Shown piece by piece: positions 1 through 8,738 of a stretch of DNA of 64,000 nucleotides. The number at the start of each line of letters is the position of its first letter. Position 1 is the first letter of the stretch. This DNA is from CAWGMT01 sp963823675. Lineage in GTDB: Bacteria > Planctomycetota > Planctomycetia > Isosphaerales > Isosphaeraceae. The notes under the pieces are model-generated. The model was given only the letters and a program-made list of their open reading frames with translations. It was not told the DNA's origin and searched no databases. The stretch covers positions 434,001 through 498,000 of the forward strand of contig CAWGMT010000025.1 of the NCBI GenBank assembly GCA_963823675.1, written 5' to 3'. The position numbers were made by a program, and so were the translations under genes.

Positions 1-1
1 T

Positions 2-1549
2 CGAGCCGCCCTGGGCATTCCGGACGACCTGCGCGCGCTCGTCGTGACCAAGGATCAGGTGCGCGAGAGCAATAGCCATTACGCCCAGGGCGGAATCGCC
101 AGCGTGATGGATCCCGAGGACCGGCTCGACAACCACATCGCCGACACCCTGGCCGCCGGCAAGGGGCTCGGCGATCCCGGGGTCGTCGAGATGGTGGTGC
201 GGGAAGCCCCGGTTCTCATCTCCGAGCTGATCGATTGGGGGACGCATTTCGACCAGGTCGATGGACACGTTGCCCTGGGACGCGAAGGGGGGCACTCGCA
301 CGCTCGCATCGTCCACGCACTTGGCGACGAGACGGGCCGCGAAATCATGCGGGCCATCATTCAGAGGGCCAGGGCGCGGCCCAACGTCCGGATCTGGCAG
401 AACAGTTTCACGATCGACCTGGTCACGCACAACGGACGCTGCCGCGGTGCCCTGGTCTGGGATCGCCGTCGTGGCTTTGCCCTCGTCTGGGCACGAGCCG
501 TCGTGCTGGCGACGGGAGGCGCGGGGCAGCTCTACCGCGAGACGACCAACCCGCCGATTGCCACCGCCGACGGTCATGCCATGGCGTTTCGCGCGGGCGC
601 GGAGCTGCGCGATATGGAGTTCATGCAATTCCATCCCACCGTGCTCTACATCGCCGGTTCCACCCGGCATCTTCTCACCGAGGCGTTGCGTGGCGAGGGG
701 GCGTACCTCAGGGATTGCAATGGCGTCCGCTTCATGCCCGAGATCCATCCGCTGGCCGAACTGGCGCCCCGCGACGTGGTGACGCTCGCCATCGCCGCCC
801 GGATGGACAAGACGCGGCATCCCAACGTCTATCTGGACCTCTCTCATCTTGACCCCGAGTCGATCCGGCGGCGCTTTCCGGGGATCGACCGCCTCTGCCG
901 CGACTTCGACCTCGATATCGCCAGCGACCCGATCCCGGTATGTCCGGCGGCGCACTACATGATCGGAGGCGCGACGGTCGACCTCCACGGCCGCACCACG
1001 CTTCCGGGCCTCTGGGCGGCCGGCGAGGTCACCAGCTCGGGACTTCACGGCGCCAATCGCCTCGCATCCAACAGTTTGCTCGAAGGCCTGGTTTACGGCA
1101 CGCGAGTCGCCGAGGATGTCGTTCTTGAGCTCAAGCGGGCCGGTCCCCAGCCGCTCGAAGTGCCTCCCGTCGGAGCGCCCAGCGTCGCCGGCCGCCGCGA
1201 ACGGATCGACCTGGACGATTTGCGCAAGTCGCTTCGCGCCTTGTTCTGGCGGCACATGGGGATCACCCGCGATAGAGCCGGGTTGAAAGAGGCCGCCGAA
1301 CGCGTGGACCACTGGAGTCGCTACATCCTGCCGCTCGAGTTCGACGACACGACCGGCTGGACCATGCAGAACATGCTGGTCGCCGCCCGGCTCATGATCG
1401 CTGCCGCCACCGAGCGCACCGAATCCCGCGGCGTCCATTGCCGCCGCGATTATCCCCAGGCCGATCCCGGCATGAATCGTCACATCAAAGTACGATGTAT
1501 GCTCGAGAACCTGGACGAGAAGCGGATTGCCGGGGCCAAGAGCCTTTAG
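2..1549 (+). CDS. nadB: L-aspartate oxidase, 5'-truncated by the window edge
   Basis: Flavoprotein of the succinate dehydrogenase/fumarate reductase family that oxidises L-aspartate to iminoaspartate, first step of de novo NAD synthesis. The frame is open to base 2 with coherent protein (AALGIPDDLRALVVTKDQ) before the internal GTG at 44, so the true start and the N-terminal FAD-binding GxGxxG lie outside the window. Visible signatures: the ESNSHYAQGGIA segment, MQFHPTVLY with the active-site His, ELAPRD carrying the active-site Arg, then CPAAHYMIGG and GLWAAGEVTSSGLHGANR for flavin and substrate binding, and a helical C-terminal domain. No NAD-pathway partner follows; the next gene is unrelated and 336 bp away. 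Family assignment is secure. Confidence 0.95.
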   Translation, partial: RAALGIPDDLRALVVTKDQVRESNSHYAQGGIASVMDPEDRLDNHIADTLAAGKGLGDPGVVEMVVREAPVLISELIDWGTHFDQVDGHVALGREGGHSHARIVHALGDETGREIMRAIIQRARARPNVRIWQNSFTIDLVTHNGRCRGALVWDRRRGFALVWARAVVLATGGAGQLYRETTNPPIATADGHAMAFRAGAELRDMEFMQFHPTVLYIAGSTRHLLTEALRGEGAYLRDCNGVRFMPEIHPLAELAPRDVVTLAIAARMDKTRHPNVYLDLSHLDPESIRRRFPGIDRLCRDFDLDIASDPIPVCPAAHYMIGGATVDLHGRTTLPGLWAAGEVTSSGLHGANRLASNSLLEGLVYGTRVAEDVVLELKRAGPQPLEVPPVGAPSVAGRRERIDLDDLRKSLRALFWRHMGITRDRAGLKEAAERVDHWSRYILPLEFDDTTGWTMQNMLVAARLMIAAATERTESRGVHCRRDYPQADPGMNRHIKVRCMLENLDEKRIAGAKSL

Positions 1550-1885
1550 CCGCCTGGTTTGAGGGTTTGCCGTCTCCAGATCACGAACGCGATGTCACAA
1601 TCGCACGCGAATGTGAGACCTTCGGTCAGGCACTCGGCGGGGTCGTGAGACCCGCGCCGAACACCAGCCTCCCTTCGACTGCCCCCTCAGGGCCGGCTTC
1701 CACAGAGCGAACGACGACTTTTCCCGGGAAGCTATTGATGTCCCAATCCTGAATATCTGCTCGCACCGGAAATTCTTGTCCCCGGTCAGCGATTCTGTTC
1801 GTCATAGTCTCGACGCTCTCGACGAGCAATCCGTGATCGACGAAAGTACTGTTCTCTTCCACACCCTGTTTCCAAGGACAATCCC
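1550..1885. other. intergenic, no gene recognised
   Basis: Between nadB and the YCII gene. A 78-codon minus-strand frame (1626-1862) is open but matches no family I know and has no convincing ribosome-binding site. The stretch probably contains the promoter of the YCII-sigma pair; no consensus could be picked out. Confidence 0.4.
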
Positions 1886-2242
1886 ATGCCGAAGTTCCTG
1901 TTCGTGTATCGCAGCGAGCCGTTTGACATGAGCCAGTTCTCTCCCGAGCAGATGCAGCAATCGATGGATCGATGGACCAAATGGATTGGCCAGGGCTTTG
2001 CCGAGGGCTGGATGCTCAATGCCGGCGATGCCCTGCTCCCGGAAGGGCGAGTCGTCTCCAAGGATCAGGTCGTCACCGACGGCCCGTTGGTCGAGGCCAA
2101 GGAGGTCGTCGGCGGCTACTCCGTCATCCAGGCCGCGAGCTTTGACGAGGCGATCAAGTACGCCAAGGCGTGCCCCAACGTGATCGAAGGGGGTCGCGTC
2201 GAGATCCGGCCACTGGCTGGCCTCGCACCGAGCCAGGAGTGA
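1886..2242 (+). CDS. YCII-related (DGPF-type) protein
   Basis: A 118-residue single-domain protein of the YCII/DGPF family, a small ferredoxin-like fold whose biochemical role is largely unknown. It begins MPKFLFVYRS and has the characteristic central motif TDGPLVEAKEVVGGY, where the usual DGPF is DGPL. It is followed 22 bp downstream by an ECF sigma factor with a TPR-like C-terminal extension, the standard partner of DGPF proteins (ECF42-type pairing; established knowledge). The ATG at 1886 is supported by upstream purine-rich AAGGA (1877-1881). Probably co-transcribed with the sigma gene; function of the pair in this organism is unknown. Confidence 0.85.
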   Translation: MPKFLFVYRSEPFDMSQFSPEQMQQSMDRWTKWIGQGFAEGWMLNAGDALLPEGRVVSKDQVVTDGPLVEAKEVVGGYSVIQAASFDEAIKYAKACPNVIEGGRVEIRPLAGLAPSQE

Positions 2243-2264
2243 GGCGGGTTTCCGCCTTCTGAAC

Positions 2265-3596
2265 GTGAACCATTCGTCTTCGCGGTTCGGCGAGCAGCCG
2301 GTGACAGACTGTACACCGGCCGCCGAACCCGCGACCCAGCTTGTGGAGCATTTCTTCCGTCACGAGTCGGGCCGGCTGGTGTCGGTCCTGACACGCGTGT
2401 TCGGCCTGCGCAATCTGGACCTAGTCGAGGACATGGTGCAGTCGGCGCTCGTCGAAGCACTCCAGGCCTGGCGAGCGCACGGCGTTCCTGACAATCCGTC
2501 CGCCTGGATGCAGCGTGTCGCTCGCAACAAAGTCGTGGACGCTCTGCGGCACCGCGACACCCTGCTGCGACTGGCGCCAGCCTGGCGCAGCTACGCCCGG
2601 CAGCGCCCGAGACGGCGATCGATGACCTCCTGCTCGACTCCGGGATCGAGGATAGTCAGCTTCGGCTCATGTTCGCTTGCTGTCATCCCACTCTGTGCGC
2701 GAGAACCAGATTGCCCTGACGCTCAAGTCGCTGTGTGGTTTCAACAACGCCGAAATCGCCCGGGGACTGCTCTTGAGCGAAGAGACGGTCAAGAAGCGGA
2801 TCCAGCGGGCGCGACAGCAATTATGCGACGAGCGAGTCAATCTCGAAGTGCCTCGGGCCGAGGAGCTGGCCAAGCGCCTCGATTCGGTGCACCAGTGCCT
2901 CTATCTCGTATTCAACGAAGGGTACGAAGCCTCGAGCGGCGACGACGCAATCCGCACTGATCTTTGCGAGGAGGCCGTGCGACTCTGCCATCTCCTGTGT
3001 GGGCATGCCCACTGCCTGCGCCGGCCTCATTCGCTCTGCTGGCACTCATGCTTTTTCATGCGGCCCGCTTCGACGCCCGCACCGATGCCCAGGGCAAGCT
3101 ACTCCTGCTCGAAGACCAGGACCGGACGCAATGGAGCCAGCCACTGATCGCCCGCGCCCGCTACTTTCTCGATCGATCCGCCGAAGGGCAGACGATCTCG
3201 CTGTTTCACCTCGAAGCCGGCATCGCCTTGTTGCACTGCACGGCCGCCAGCTTTGCTGAAACGAACTGGCGGGCGATTCTGGAACTGTACGACGCCCTGC
3301 TGCGCCTGCAGCCATCCCCGATCTACCAGCTCAATCGCGCGATTGTCGTAGCGCACCTGGAAGGGCCGGCAGCGGGAATTCGCGTCATGGAATCGCTCGC
3401 CGGCGATCCACTCCTGCGCCACTACCATTTCGTTGACGCGACCCTGGGCGAGCTCTACCGGCGAGCCGGCGACATGGCACGCGCCCGCAAACACTTCCAA
3501 TGCGCCCGCTGGGCGACCCGATCGGCACCCGAACGCGAACTGCTCGCTCGCCGGCTTGCGCTTTGCATTTCGACCGAGTCGGAAGTCGGCGAATGA
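2265..3596 (+). CDS. ECF sigma factor with TPR-like C-terminal extension (ECF42 type), three frameshifts
   Basis: RNA polymerase sigma factor. Region 2 is in the first frame (HFFRHESGRL, DMVQSALVEALQAW, PSAWMQRVARNKVVDALR). The family sequence then continues in successive frames: RPAAPETAIDDLLLDS and LRLMFACCHPTL after about 2582, RENQIALTLKSLCGF with the region 4 helix-turn-helix AEIARGLLLSEETVKKRIQR after about 2696, and the TPR-like tail (LLALMLFHAARFDARTD, QPSPIYQLNRAIVVAHLEG) after about 3000-3030. Each shift equals one missing base; the first falls in a CC that family spacing expects to be CCC. No domain is missing and conservation stays high, so sequence error is more likely than decay, but a young pseudogene cannot be excluded. 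Partner: the YCII gene upstream. Confidence 0.8.
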
Positions 3597-3723
3597 GCTG
3601 TTAGCTGCCGGATGAGCCTCTTCGTCCCGGAGTCTCGGGTAATCCTCGATCGCGACGCCTTCATTGGTTATGATAGCCGACTGTCGATCGCATTTCCCAA
3701 GAAACAGCCTGGGAGGTCCTGCC

Positions 3724-4812
3724 GTGCCGCTCACACAAGCCGTTCGCAACGCGTCGTGCTTTCTTGTCCTGATACTCACCTCGATCGGTTGCGGCGACGG
3801 CACTTCCGACGCGAATTCGACCGCCGCCCCGGGGCGGTCCGCATCGGGCGGCTCCGGGCCTCGCTTGATGTTTGTTTCCAACGGCAATTCCGACTGGTGG
3901 AACGCCGTCGAGAAGGGCATGCTCGATGGCGGCAAGGAGTTTGGCGCCCAGGTCGAGATGCGCCGCAATAATGCCGGCGATACGGCCGGTCAAATGGCAA
4001 TCCTCGAGGATGTTTTGAGCCTGCCCGACGTGCAGGGAGTCGCGATCTCCGTCCTCGAAGCCGAATCTCCCGGCATCGCGGATAAGATGCGCGAGCTTCA
4101 GAAGGCGGGGAAGGTCGTGATTGCCATCGATTCGGATGGTCCGAAGGACGCCCGGCGGGCCTATGTCGGGTCCATAAACCGCGATGCCGGCGCGCTGGCT
4201 GGCAAGGTCGCCAAGGTCCTGCGCCCTCAAGGAGGCAAGACGGTGGTTTTCGTGGGAACCGCGGCGGCTGCGAATGCTCGCGAGCGGCGCGAGGGGTTTT
4301 TTGCCGGCGCCGGAGAATTATTTCGCGAGTCACCCGACCAGGATGCCCTGGAAGTGCTCGAGGACAACACGGACCCGAGTAAAGCCCAGATCAACGTTCA
4401 AACGGCCATCAGTAAGTATCCGAACGCGGGAGTGTTCCTGGGCCTCTGGTCGTACAACGGGCCGCGAATTGCTTCGGAGGTCGCCAAGTTCCCCGAAATG
4501 CGGAAAAAGCTGACGGTCGTAACATTCGACCTCGACGAACAGGCCGTCGACCACGTGATGAAAGGGGACATCGACGCGACCGTTTGCCAGAATCCCTACC
4601 AGATGGGCTACCTGGGCGTTCGGCTCTTGAAGGCTTACATCGAGAACGACAAGAAAACGATCGACGAGATGCTCCCAGGCGGCACCGACTCGATCGATAC
4701 GGGTCTGCGAGTGATCGTGCCCTCCCAGGATTCGCCGGTCAAAGGCGATAACGTGATCGATATCAAGGAAATGAAAAACTGGCTGGATAGCAAGGGCCTC
4801 AAATCGACCTGA
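3724..4812 (+). CDS. sugar-type ABC transporter substrate-binding lipoprotein
   Basis: Periplasmic-binding protein of the ribose/galactose type (Peripla_BP_4). The GTG at 3724 is chosen over the in-frame TTG at 3664 because GGGAGG lies at 3711-3716 and translation from GTG gives an immediate lipoprotein signal with a lipobox-like TSIGC (Cys about residue 23). A low-complexity Ala/Gly/Ser linker follows, then MFVSNGNSDWWNAVEKGM, the two-lobe Rossmann repeats and the late PYQMGYLGVRLL segment typical of this family. It takes up an unidentified small solute, probably a sugar or sugar-like metabolite. A matching permease lies 1.3 kb downstream with an acyl-CoA dehydrogenase between; no ATPase gene is visible. 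Confidence 0.88.
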   Translation: MPLTQAVRNASCFLVLILTSIGCGDGTSDANSTAAPGRSASGGSGPRLMFVSNGNSDWWNAVEKGMLDGGKEFGAQVEMRRNNAGDTAGQMAILEDVLSLPDVQGVAISVLEAESPGIADKMRELQKAGKVVIAIDSDGPKDARRAYVGSINRDAGALAGKVAKVLRPQGGKTVVFVGTAAAANARERREGFFAGAGELFRESPDQDALEVLEDNTDPSKAQINVQTAISKYPNAGVFLGLWSYNGPRIASEVAKFPEMRKKLTVVTFDLDEQAVDHVMKGDIDATVCQNPYQMGYLGVRLLKAYIENDKKTIDEMLPGGTDSIDTGLRVIVPSQDSPVKGDNVIDIKEMKNWLDSKGLKST

Positions 4813-4862
4813 ACTCCTGATCGGAATTCCAGCAACCAGGAACATTGAAGGAGGCAGTGGGC

Positions 4863-6017
4863 GTGATGGATTTCGCCTTTTCGGAAGCTCAAAAGCATTG
4901 GCATGACGGGACCAGGCAGTTCGCCCTTGAGAAACTGACGGACGCCGAATCGGTCGAACGAGACCAGCGCGCCGAGTTCTGGCGGGACGGTTACGAGCGC
5001 CGTGCGCGGTTCGGGATTTGCGGGCTGCCGGTCCCGCGGGAATTCGGCGGCCAGGGCCAAGACGTGCAGACGACCGTGGCGGCCATGGAAGGCCTCGGCT
5101 ACGGCTGTCCCGACACCGGGTTGATTTTTGCAATCAATGCCTCGCTCTGGACCGTCACCATGCCGATCCTGGCGTTCGGCACCGACGCCCAGAAAAGTCG
5201 ATACCTGGGCGGTCTCTGCGATGGCCGCTTGTTTGGCGCCAACGGCGCCAGCGAGCCCGAAGCCGGCTCTGACATCTTCGGCATGCAGACGCGTGCCGAG
5301 CGACGGGGCGACGGATGGGTGTTGAATGGCCGCAAGACCTGGATCACCGGCGGGCCGGTCGCGGATCTCTATCTTTGCTTCGCCTCGACCGACCCTGCGC
5401 GGGGCGTGCTGGGCATCTCGACGTTTCTGATCGAGCGGGACACGCCCGGCTTTCACGCCGTACGCGAGATTCCCAAGCTGGGCCTGCGAACCGCCCCCAT
5501 GGGCGAACTGGTCTTCGACAATTGCGTTCTGCCCGCCGAGAGCCTGCTGGGCCGAGAGGGTCGCGGCGGGCCGATCTTCAACGCGGCTCTGGACTGGGAA
5601 CGCGGTGGTATTCTCTCGAGCGTCCTGGGAACGATGCGGCGCCAGCTCGACCGGTGCATCGAGCATGCGCGCACCCGCAACCAGTTCGGCCGGCCGATCG
5701 GCAAGTTTCAGTCGGTGTCGAACCGGATCGTCGATATGGCCCTCCGTCTGGAAACCAGCCGCTTCATGGTCTATCGTTATGCGTGGTCGAAATCGCAGAA
5801 GCAGGAGAACAACGCCTGGGCCTCGATGGCGAAGCTGCACGTGTCCGAATGCTTTGTTCAGAATAGCCTCGACGCGATTCGGGTTTTCGGAGCGTCCGGT
5901 TACGCCACCGCGGGTGGTCTCGAGCGTGACCTGCGGGACAGTGTCGGCGGCGTGATTTTCTCGGGCACCAACGATATCCAGCGCAACATCATCGCCCAGC
6001 ACCTTAAAATCGGCTGA
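4863..6017 (+). CDS. acyl-CoA dehydrogenase
   Basis: FAD-dependent acyl-CoA dehydrogenase, about 385 residues, normal family length. Domains in order: alpha-helical N-terminus (MDFAFSEAQKHWHDG), the beta domain with GANGASEPEAGSD and WITGGPVADL, then the C-terminal helical bundle with RNQFGRPIGKFQSVSNR and the terminal GGVIFSGTNDIQRNIIA. Start GTG 4863 (or ATG 4866) follows AAGGAGG at 4848-4854; the upstream TTG at 4845 would overlap the ribosome-binding site. Likely alpha,beta-dehydrogenation of a CoA thioester; substrate not deducible. It sits 50 bp after the transporter binding protein and 75 bp before the permease, all on one strand, implying one transcript and possibly a shared substrate pathway. 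Confidence 0.9.
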   Translation: MMDFAFSEAQKHWHDGTRQFALEKLTDAESVERDQRAEFWRDGYERRARFGICGLPVPREFGGQGQDVQTTVAAMEGLGYGCPDTGLIFAINASLWTVTMPILAFGTDAQKSRYLGGLCDGRLFGANGASEPEAGSDIFGMQTRAERRGDGWVLNGRKTWITGGPVADLYLCFASTDPARGVLGISTFLIERDTPGFHAVREIPKLGLRTAPMGELVFDNCVLPAESLLGREGRGGPIFNAALDWERGGILSSVLGTMRRQLDRCIEHARTRNQFGRPIGKFQSVSNRIVDMALRLETSRFMVYRYAWSKSQKQENNAWASMAKLHVSECFVQNSLDAIRVFGASGYATAGGLERDLRDSVGGVIFSGTNDIQRNIIAQHLKIG

Positions 6018-6092
6018 GTCCCGGCGGCGCCGGGCAGTCTCCTGGACCATGCCTTATCCCGACCCGTGAACCGACACCCGACCTGAGCCGCA

Positions 6093-7112
6093 ATGTCCGA
6101 CAGCCGATCCGCAGAACGACCATCCTCTGGCCCCCTCCTTCGGCTCTTCAAGGCGCCTGAGTGGGGGCTGGTCGCGGGCATCGCGGCCGTGATGGCCATC
6201 ATCTACTTGCTGGACCGGGACCGGGCGTTCTTCAAGCCGTACAGTCTCGAGACGCTGCTGCACCGGGTCGCCCTTTTCGGCGTTCTTGCGGTCGGCGCGG
6301 GCATCGTCATCATCAGCGGAGGAATCGACCTCTCGATCGGAGCGGTCGTCGCGCTGTCGTCCGTCGTCAGCGCCAAGCTGCTGACCGAATGGCTGCGCCG
6401 CGGCGGTGCGGCCGCGGGACCGCCCTCGGTCGCGGTGGTCGCGGCGGCGATCGGAATCACTTTGCTATTGGGGCTGGCGATCGGCCTAGTGCACGCCTTC
6501 ATGATCAGCGGCCTTCGGCTCCCTCCGTTCATCGCCACGCTGGCGACCATGGCCGGTTTGCGCAGCCTGGCGATTCTGCTCTGCCAGAACAAGACGATCA
6601 ACGTTTCGTTCGACGCTTACCGCGCGATGGGGAAGGAATCGTGGCTCACGCTCACGATCTTCGGCTGTGTGGCCGCGTCGATGAGCATTCTCATGGGCTG
6701 GACGGTTGTCGGCCGCCACTTGTTCGCCCTGGGGGGCAACGAGATGGCTGCACGCCTGAGCGGCTTGCGCACCAACAGGCTCAAGGCCGTCGCTTACGGG
6801 CTCTCAGGAACCCTGGCGGCGCTGGGCGGGATCTTGTTCACAGGGTACAGCGGCCAGGCCGACAGCCGTCTGGGCGTGACCTACGAGCTGACCGCGATCA
6901 CGGCGGCCGTCGTGGGAGGATGCAGCCTTTCGGGCGGCCTGGGATCGATTCGCGGCACGGTCCTGGGGCTCTTCTTGACCCAGCTTGTCATCAAAGGGAC
7001 CGGGATCGTCGTCCGGGGCGTCGACAGCACACAGATCGAAGGACTGGTGCTGGGGACGGTCGTGGTTCTGGCGGTCGCGTTCAATCAGCGCTTCCGCGGA
7101 GGACGAAGCTGA
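6093..7112 (+). CDS. ABC transporter permease, ribose/RbsC type (BPD_transp_2)
   Basis: Integral membrane permease of the branched-chain/ribose family, 339 residues with about eight to ten hydrophobic segments. Family signatures: GIVIISGGIDLSIGAVVALS near residue 70, and the cytoplasmic loop FALGGNEMAARLSGLRTNRLK that contacts the ATPase, followed by GLSGTLAALGGILF and the last pair of transmembrane helices. Presumed partner of the substrate-binding protein at 3724. The ATPase subunit (RbsA type) is absent from the cluster and from the window. The stop codon is followed after 59 bp by a channel gene on the same strand. No strong ribosome-binding site precedes the ATG. Confidence 0.9.
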   Translation: MSDSRSAERPSSGPLLRLFKAPEWGLVAGIAAVMAIIYLLDRDRAFFKPYSLETLLHRVALFGVLAVGAGIVIISGGIDLSIGAVVALSSVVSAKLLTEWLRRGGAAAGPPSVAVVAAAIGITLLLGLAIGLVHAFMISGLRLPPFIATLATMAGLRSLAILLCQNKTINVSFDAYRAMGKESWLTLTIFGCVAASMSILMGWTVVGRHLFALGGNEMAARLSGLRTNRLKAVAYGLSGTLAALGGILFTGYSGQADSRLGVTYELTAITAAVVGGCSLSGGLGSIRGTVLGLFLTQLVIKGTGIVVRGVDSTQIEGLVLGTVVVLAVAFNQRFRGGRS

Positions 7113-7173
7113 TGTCTCGACGCGCCGGATTCTCTGGGACGGCGTATTCCACCATGATTTCAAGCCTGCGATC

Positions 7174-8220
7174 GTGAACTCCGAGTTGACGACTACCGAG
7201 GTACCCAGCCTGCTGCGACGACGGGCCGCTCGAAGGGTGGTGTACGGGTTTGTCGCGATCGCGGTCGTCGCGATCTACGGCGCCGCCGGGTACATGGCGA
7301 TGGGCTGGAGCCCGCTCGACGCGATCTTTCAGGTGGTCATCACCATTTCGGGAGTCGGGTTCAACGAGGTCCGGCCTCTCACCGCGATGGTCGCTCGGTT
7401 CCATACGATGGCCATCATCGGCATGGGAATGCTCTCGGTCGCATTCACGCTGGGCTCGTTTGTGCAGTTTCTCACCGAGAGCGAGATTCTTGGCTACTTT
7501 GGTAAACACCGCATGATTAAACGCATCGAAGCCCTTTCCGGACATACGATCGTCGCCGGTTACGGCCGGGTCGGGGCGCTGGTTTGCGATGGGCTCGTCG
7601 AACGGGAACACCCGTTCGTGGCGATCGACCGCTCGCCCGAACGCTCTTCGGAGCTGGAAGCTCGCGGATTCATCTTCGTCGCCGGCGATGCTACCGAGGA
7701 AGCCGTGTTGCGCAAGGCGGGCATCGAGCGAGCCAAGGTCCTGGTGAGCTGCATGCCCAACGATGCCGAGAACGTGTTCATCACCCTGACGGCTCGCCAG
7801 ATGTGTTCCGGCCTGACCCTGATCGCGCGGGCCGAGCAGCCCGGTACGCCCCGAAAACTGAAGCAGGCCGGGGCCGACCATATCGTCATGCCGGCGGCAA
7901 TCGGCGCCCACCGGATCGTCTCGCTCTTGACCAACCCAGCGGCCGTCGAGTTTGCCGAGCTTGTCACCAGCCGTTCGACCGTGGCGATCGAGATGGACGA
8001 GATGCTGATCCAATCCGCGAGCGCAATCGCCGGCCACAGCCTGCGCGACGCCGATATCAAACGGCGGACCGGGGTCATCGTGGTCGCCATCAAGCGTTCG
8101 GACGGCCGGGTCGTATTTCCGCCCTCAAGCGACGAGCTTCTGAGTCCCGGCGACAGCGTCGTCGTACTCGGCCAGCGGGAGCATCTTGATCAGTTTCGGA
8201 AGGCGTATCTCCAAGTCTAA
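7174..8220 (+). CDS. potassium channel protein with TrkA-N/TrkA-C (RCK) domains
   Basis: Inner-membrane two-transmembrane potassium channel with a cytoplasmic RCK regulator. Residues ~10-100 carry two hydrophobic helices around a pore loop with the filter-like TISGVGFNEVRPL (a variant of TVGYG seen in this subfamily); then comes the TrkA-N Rossmann fold beginning HTIVAGYGRVG (GxGxxG for NAD binding), with VAIDRSPE and GDATEEAVLRKAGI, and a TrkA-C domain near the C-terminus (RTGVIVVAIKR, LLSPGDSVVVLG). The GTG at 7174 is the first start with homology; the frame is open further upstream inside the permease gene. Function: potassium efflux or uptake gated by ligand binding. Confidence 0.88.
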   Translation: MNSELTTTEVPSLLRRRAARRVVYGFVAIAVVAIYGAAGYMAMGWSPLDAIFQVVITISGVGFNEVRPLTAMVARFHTMAIIGMGMLSVAFTLGSFVQFLTESEILGYFGKHRMIKRIEALSGHTIVAGYGRVGALVCDGLVEREHPFVAIDRSPERSSELEARGFIFVAGDATEEAVLRKAGIERAKVLVSCMPNDAENVFITLTARQMCSGLTLIARAEQPGTPRKLKQAGADHIVMPAAIGAHRIVSLLTNPAAVEFAELVTSRSTVAIEMDEMLIQSASAIAGHSLRDADIKRRTGVIVVAIKRSDGRVVFPPSSDELLSPGDSVVVLGQREHLDQFRKAYLQV

Positions 8221-8626
8221 TCACCGCTTCGAGAACTGGAAGCTCTTGCGGGCTTTCTTGTGGCCGAACTTCTTGCGCTCGACCATGCGCGAATCGCGGG
8301 TCAGGAAGCCGGCGTCGCGCAGGGCTGATTCGAAGTCGGGGCGGTATTCCTTCAGCGCGCGGGCCAAGCCCAGCATGACCGCGCCCGACTGGCTAAGCTT
8401 GCCGCTTCCGTTGACGTTGACGAAGACGTCGATCCGTTCCTTCATGTCGGTCAGAGTCAGCGGGGTCGCGCACGTCCATCCGCTGGACTTCAAGGGGGAA
8501 ATACTCGTTGACGTCCAGTCCGTTGACGTTGAACTGGCCGGTTCCGTCGCGGATCCGCACGCGTGCCACGGCGGTCTTCCGCCGTCCGGTGCCCCAGGTG
8601 TAGGACTTCTGAGCCGTCGCCGTCAT
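8221..8626 (-). CDS. rpsI: 30S ribosomal protein S9, one frameshift (extra G in a GGGG run)
   Basis: Ribosomal protein S9 (uS9). The first part (GTGRRKTAVARVRI, GLDVNEYFPLEVQRMDV) is read from ATG 8626, preceded by AGAGGAAA. The second part (PLTLTDMKERIDVFVNVNG, GLARALKEYRPDFESALRD, RMVERKKFGHKKARKSFQF and terminal SKR) is in another frame. Removing one base from the run at 8462-8465 restores a continuous S9 of normal length, reading VRDPLTLTDM through the junction. S9 is essential and single-copy in almost all bacteria, so this is best read as a homopolymer error in the sequence. It follows rplM by 112 bp, the conserved L13-S9 operon order. Confidence 0.93.
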
Positions 8627-8738
8627 GAGTTTCCTCTCGGTCAATTGTCTATCATCCCGCAGCCGTCCCGCGAGATCGTGTGCTTGGATCCGTATGTCCG
8701 ATCGAAGTCGCCGGGATTCTCGATTGCCAGCGACCCGA

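Noticed and set aside
1626..1862. Minus-strand 78-codon frame between nadB and the YCII gene
   Set aside because: Reads moderately protein-like but has no recognisable family and no ribosome-binding site; not enough support.
2565..3040. Programmed frameshifting in the sigma gene
   Set aside because: Three shifts in one short gene with no slippery heptamer and no structured downstream signal; similar shifts occur in rpsI and putA, pointing to sequence errors.
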